From Enterococcus sp. (GTDB lineage: Bacteria > Bacillota > Bacilli > Lactobacillales > Enterococcaceae): a DNA stretch of 34,950 nucleotides. The first letter of the stretch is position 1. Every line of letters starts with the position of its first letter. Positions 32,505-34,950 of the stretch are shown here, piece by piece. The position numbers and the translations under genes were made by a program. The stretch lies in the NCBI RefSeq assembly GCF_022711995.1, contig NZ_JALAHI010000103.1:1-34950 (forward strand), read 5' to 3'. The notes beneath the pieces were generated by a model that was not told where the DNA came from, did no database searches, and worked only from the letters and a program-made list of their open reading frames with translations.

Positions 32505-32867
32505 GTGCATAATAAGAAAGCAGATGATTTAAGGCTACGAGAATTGGCATTGCCACTCTTAGGCAAATGGGCCCCCTTTATTTTGATTCTTTTAGCAGAA
32601 AAGCCTCGCAACTTTGCAGATTTAGAACGAGAAATGTCTGGTATTTCTAGAAAAGTGTTGACGGAAAACTTAGCGAATTTATTGTCTTATGGCATCATTG
32701 AAAAAGAAGGTCAGACATCGAACGGATTCCCTGTGTATTATCATTTGTCTGATTTGGGTAAAAGCAGCTTATTTATCTTGGACACTATTAAAGCCTGGCT
32801 AAGAGACAATGAAGCCGAGATCATTGAAAATCGTAGACGTTGGGAAGCAAACACCACCCCAAAATGA
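32505..32867 (+). CDS. HxlR-family winged-helix transcriptional regulator
   Basis: A 120-residue HxlR-type regulator. The features are LRELALPLLGKWAPFILILL at the start, with the family's GKW motif, FADLEREMSGISRKVLTENLANLLSYGIIEKEG as the winged HTH, and FPVYYHLSDLGKSSLFILDTI for the wing and dimer helix. HxlR proteins often respond to electrophiles or redox stress and control an adjacent detoxifying enzyme; the cysteine often seen near the start is missing here. The start is GTG at 32505 with GAGG ten bases upstream. It probably regulates the divergent hydrolase. Confidence 0.86.
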   Translation: MHNKKADDLRLRELALPLLGKWAPFILILLAEKPRNFADLEREMSGISRKVLTENLANLLSYGIIEKEGQTSNGFPVYYHLSDLGKSSLFILDTIKAWLRDNEAEIIENRRRWEANTTPK

Positions 32868-33040
32868 CTGGCGGATAATGAAAAACAGCCATTAGGTTTT
32901 AGGTTGTTAACATGACTATTTTTTATCTGCTGGATTACAGCTTCGAAGGCTTCGATCATCGCAGCTAATTTCACTTTCCAGATTTCTCTTCTAGCAAAAT
33001 TATTTTGTCTTTCCTCTAGGATTCCTTGTGAAAATTCCAA
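32741..33040 (-). other. Weak candidate ORF starting TTG
   Basis: The frame starts TTG at 33040 with GAGGA seven bases upstream. Its first 50 codons read like protein (ILEERQNNFARREIWKVKLA, then AMIEAFEAVIQQIKNS), but it runs 127 nt into the HxlR gene on the opposite strand, where its composition becomes shadow-like. It may be a truncated relic or chance. Confidence 0.2.
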
Positions 33041-33240
33041 ACTTATTCCTCAAGCGGACTCGAAATTCTACTGAAAGCTTACTGGTCCTCCGATTCGAGT
33101 CTTGAAGAACCCAATGAAAAAGCGATTGAAGAAGCGATTCACTAAAACATTGCTTACTTATTAGGCCAAATGCAGCGATTCATTTTTAGCAACCAAAGAT
33201 TCAGCAATTGGCACGCCAACAAAAAAGCTTTCTCCTCTAT
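33010..33240 (+). pseudogene. Possible degraded coding segment with an internal stop
   Basis: One plus-strand frame reads GLEILLKAYWSSDSSLEEPN and then EKAIEEAIH, stop (TAA at 33142-33144), NIAYLLGQMQRFIFSNQRFS. The text before and after the stop is protein-like and continuous, as if one codon had mutated. No start with a ribosome site is present. I do not recognise the family. Confidence 0.25.
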
Positions 33241-33566
33241 CAGAAAAATCTGCTAAAATGTTTTTTCATTTTTCACAGTATCTACTAACCATTAACTTCA
33301 AATAGCAACATGACGGCTGTCATTTATTATGTTATACTATTTTTGTCAAAAACATCGTTATTTTTAGTTTTTATTGAATAGCAAGCGATTTCAATTTGAT
33401 GGCTAAATAAAGCAGCTACAGCTCCGGGCAGACCCATGTCTGAGATAATCTTTGAGGGTATAGATATGAGGAAATCACCCCAAGGTATCTTCTGTGGTAT
33501 ATAAAAAGTAGCCAGTCCTAGGAAGTGCAACTTCTGAATCCTTACAGGTATTCATTTGGATTCTAG

Positions 33567-33896
33567 TTCTTACGAGCAAATAGAAAAAAATTACGCAAAC
33601 TTTCTAATTCTTTTGAGAATTATTTAGGTTCACAATGCTGGAAATGTTCTCTTAAATCGAGTAAGGTCCTTGAAAACATTCGTGAAACATATCACTATCA
33701 AAACGATTGGTATTCTTTTCTAAGTCTAAAGCAACCTCCTCCAGATGAAGCGGGTATTTCCCGGAAAAGCTTTCATAGAGAAAACATTGAAAGAGGGTTG
33801 CTTTACTGCGGAGATGGCTCAAAAATGGTAGCAATGCCTCCCCTTATGAAAGGTAAAAATTCTTCTTCGTTTGAAGTGAAAATGGCAAAACATTAG
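33567..33896 (+). pseudogene. Open frame of 109 codons without a start codon (relic)
   Basis: The frame between a TAG at 33564-33566 and a TAG at 33894-33896 is fully open and protein-like (YLGSQCWKCSLKSSKVLENI, then DEAGISRKSFHRENIERGLL, then DGSKMVAMPPLMKGKNSSSF). It has a CxxC pair but no ATG, GTG or TTG until its last third. It may be the 3' end of a decayed gene. No family is recognised. Confidence 0.25.
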
Positions 33897-34084
33897 ACTC
33901 AAGTCATTCTATTTTCAGAAGACCAGCTATTCAAGAATAAGATGTTAGAAGACAATGATCCAATTAGTAAGTGATCTGTCACTTTGTAAAGGTCACCTGC
34001 GATACGACTCAAAGCAGGAAAATCGATTTTCCAGTTAGAGTGGGTAAACACATGTAAAAAGAATAAATTTAGGAGTGAATGAAC

Positions 34085-34465
34085 GTGGGATTATTTGATG
34101 GTATCTTAGGCAATGCAACAGACGTAAATCATGAAGAGGTAAAAAAAGAGTTATCCATGGTGTTAATACCAAATGAAAACATCGATCTAGCCTTCAAATT
34201 AGTAAGAGACTTAATCGTCTTTACGGATTACCGCTTGATCGTGGTTGATAAACAAGGCATCACCGGCAAAAAAGTGGATTACAAAACATTTCCTTATAAA
34301 AGTATCTCTCGATTCAGTGTAGAAACAGCTGGACATTTTGATTTGGACGCTGAATTAAAAATATGGATTTCCGGTGCTGTTGAACCAGCGCTAGACTTGC
34401 AATTCAAAAAAGATAAAAGCATTACCCAAATTCAGCAAGCCTTAGCAGCAGCTATCTTGAAATAG
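34085..34465 (+). CDS. Bacterial PH-domain protein (bPH_1 / YvbH-like)
   Basis: A 126-residue single-domain protein. GLFDGILGNATDVNHEEVKK, then MVLIPNENIDLAFKLVRDLIVFTDYRLIVVDKQGITGKKVDYK, PYKSISRFSVETAGHFDLDAELKIWISG and a final helix match the bPH_1 (PF08000-type) family, whose members form ring-like oligomers of unknown role. I prefer the GTG at 34085, nine bases after AGGAG, which gives the usual MGLFDG start; the ATG at 34079 is too close to that site. It stands alone after the gene-poor stretch and has its own terminator. Confidence 0.83.
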   Translation: MGLFDGILGNATDVNHEEVKKELSMVLIPNENIDLAFKLVRDLIVFTDYRLIVVDKQGITGKKVDYKTFPYKSISRFSVETAGHFDLDAELKIWISGAVEPALDLQFKKDKSITQIQQALAAAILK

Positions 34466-34561
34466 AACAACTAAATCTTCTTGCTTAGCTGCCAGAAGGT
34501 GGGTACTCCCCTTATTTCGCTAAAGCCTCGCAGATATCCTTGGTCTATCTGCAAAAAATGA

Positions 34562-34617
34562 CCGCTGATTGGTCCATCGATAGCGTATGCTTGTGATGAA
34601 CCAATCAGCGGCTTTTT
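34562..34617 (+). terminator. Intrinsic terminator after the PH-domain gene
   Basis: CCGCTGATTGGT (34562-34573) pairs with ACCAATCAGCGG (34600-34611) over 12 bp, followed by CTTTTTG. The outer GCAAAAA/TTTTTGC also pair, so it may work in both directions. A smaller hairpin (GCAGATA/TATCTGC, 34530-34552) lies just upstream. Confidence 0.8.
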
Positions 34618-34702
34618 GCATTGAATCGATTAGAGATGTGAACGCATGCTTGTATATTTGCCTGATTGTCCCATTATCAGAAAATCCAAATACCTTAAAC
34701 AC

Positions 34703-34858
34703 TTAATCCAAGATATCTTCCACTCCAGCACCCAATTTAAATAGTCCCTCGATCCAACTTTCACTTATCCATTTAAATAAATTGCTAAATAAAGTTGCAT
34801 CTTGAATCCAGTCGCTAGATTTTTGAAGAAATTCCGTTGCTTTTTCTGTTTTACTCAC
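34703..34858 (-). CDS. Possible small peptide gene, 51 residues
   Basis: The frame starts GTG at 34858 and ends TAA at 34703. The peptide reads VSKTEKATEFLQKSSDWIQD, then ATLFSNLFKWISESWIEGLF, then KLGAGVEDILD, a helical amphipathic-looking chain with three Trp and no Cys. The ribosome site GGAAG abuts the GTG, which is too close for efficient start, and no promoter fits between it and the terminator at 34870-34895. It could be a real small peptide behind an attenuator, the remnant of a longer gene, or chance. Confidence 0.35.
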   Translation of the reverse strand: MSKTEKATEFLQKSSDWIQDATLFSNLFKWISESWIEGLFKLGAGVEDILD

Positions 34859-34869
34859 CTTCCAATCAT

Positions 34870-34895
34870 AAAAAAAAGAAGCCTTAAAAGGCTCC
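34870..34895 (-). terminator. Intrinsic terminator or attenuator at the right edge
   Basis: On the minus strand GGAGCCTT and AAGGCTTC pair (34895-34888 with 34885-34878) and are followed by eight T (34877-34870). It ends a minus-strand transcript that enters from beyond the window, 12 nt ahead of the 51-residue frame. Confidence 0.75.
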
Positions 34896-34950
34896 GTTGT
34901 TACATCAAAATATTTTCAAATCATGCTTCTACATCAAATAAATTTAATCG

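Larger units (their letters stand above)
32868..34084. other. Gene-poor stretch of 1.2 kb with coding relics
   Basis: No intact gene with start, ribosome site and family resemblance is found. The stretch contains possible relics at about 33010-33240 and 33567-33896 and a weak minus-strand frame starting TTG at 33040, which are listed separately. Several AT-rich TATACT/TATAAT-like stretches occur near 33330-33340 without a downstream gene. It looks like decayed accessory DNA. Confidence 0.55.

Noticed and set aside
33327-33530. 67-codon minus-strand frame (IPWGDFLISIPSKIISDMGL)
   Set aside because: It has no ribosome site and no recognised family; part of the decayed stretch at best.
34520-34702. 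60-codon minus-strand frame over the terminator at 34562-34617
   Set aside because: It runs through both arms of a strong terminator hairpin and has no ribosome site.

Overview
The window looks like chromosomal DNA from a low-to-moderate GC Gram-positive bacterium of the order Lactobacillales, most likely Enterococcus or a close relative. The reasons are the protein-level resemblance of PotD, the separate CoaB and CoaC with a PanT-type ECF S component, the DUF1827 protein, the stand-alone NrdI, the ung-pta-tsaE order, the strong AGGAGG ribosome binding sites with frequent GTG/TTG starts, and the many U-tailed intrinsic terminators. The genus call is inference from remembered family features, not from a search. 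I see no rRNA, tRNA, CRISPR array, insertion sequence or prophage module.

Left part (1-8.7 kb): the 5' end of a BglG/Mga-like multidomain regulator runs off the left edge on the minus strand. Next comes a minus-strand spermidine/putrescine operon, XRE-cupin regulator-potA-potB-potC-potD, with overlapping or closely spaced genes, a palindrome-rich promoter and a clear terminator. Divergent from it is a plus-strand unit: a YhfP-like oxidoreductase, coaB, coaC and the pantothenate S component panT. The last three cover pantothenate uptake and the middle steps of CoA synthesis.

Middle (8.7-20.3 kb): mostly housekeeping genes. They are a secreted lipoprotein of unknown role, murB, a Gfo/Idh/MocA oxidoreductase, exodeoxyribonuclease III, a DEDDh exonuclease, a minus-strand cluster ung-pta-(repeat-rich gap)-tsaE-two GNAT acetyltransferases, a Cof-type phosphatase with a tubby-like (LURP-one) protein, a third GNAT protein and a VOC-family protein.

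Right part (20.4-35 kb): nrdI followed by a membrane-anchored MutS-like ATPase; an LtaS-like phosphoglycerol transferase; pncB-nadE for NAD salvage; a Cof phosphatase overlapping a DUF1827 gene; a MerR/TipAS regulator; a LacI regulator paired with an unknown 90-residue protein and facing a small XRE regulator; and an Ayg1/FrsA-like hydrolase facing an HxlR regulator. A 1.2-kb gene-poor stretch with coding relics follows, then a bacterial PH-domain protein and a possible 51-residue peptide gene behind a terminator.

Most protein-coding content is recognisable. The less explained material is mainly non-coding: a five-unit degenerate repeat near 15.5-15.8 kb, two multi-stem RNA-like elements (24.73-24.82 kb and 27.29-27.41 kb), a perfect 23-bp terminator stem at 9.05-9.10 kb, a possible translational switch between nrdI and the MutS-like gene, and a palindrome shared by two convergent genes at 19.24 kb. 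I did not find a clearly new multi-gene system.
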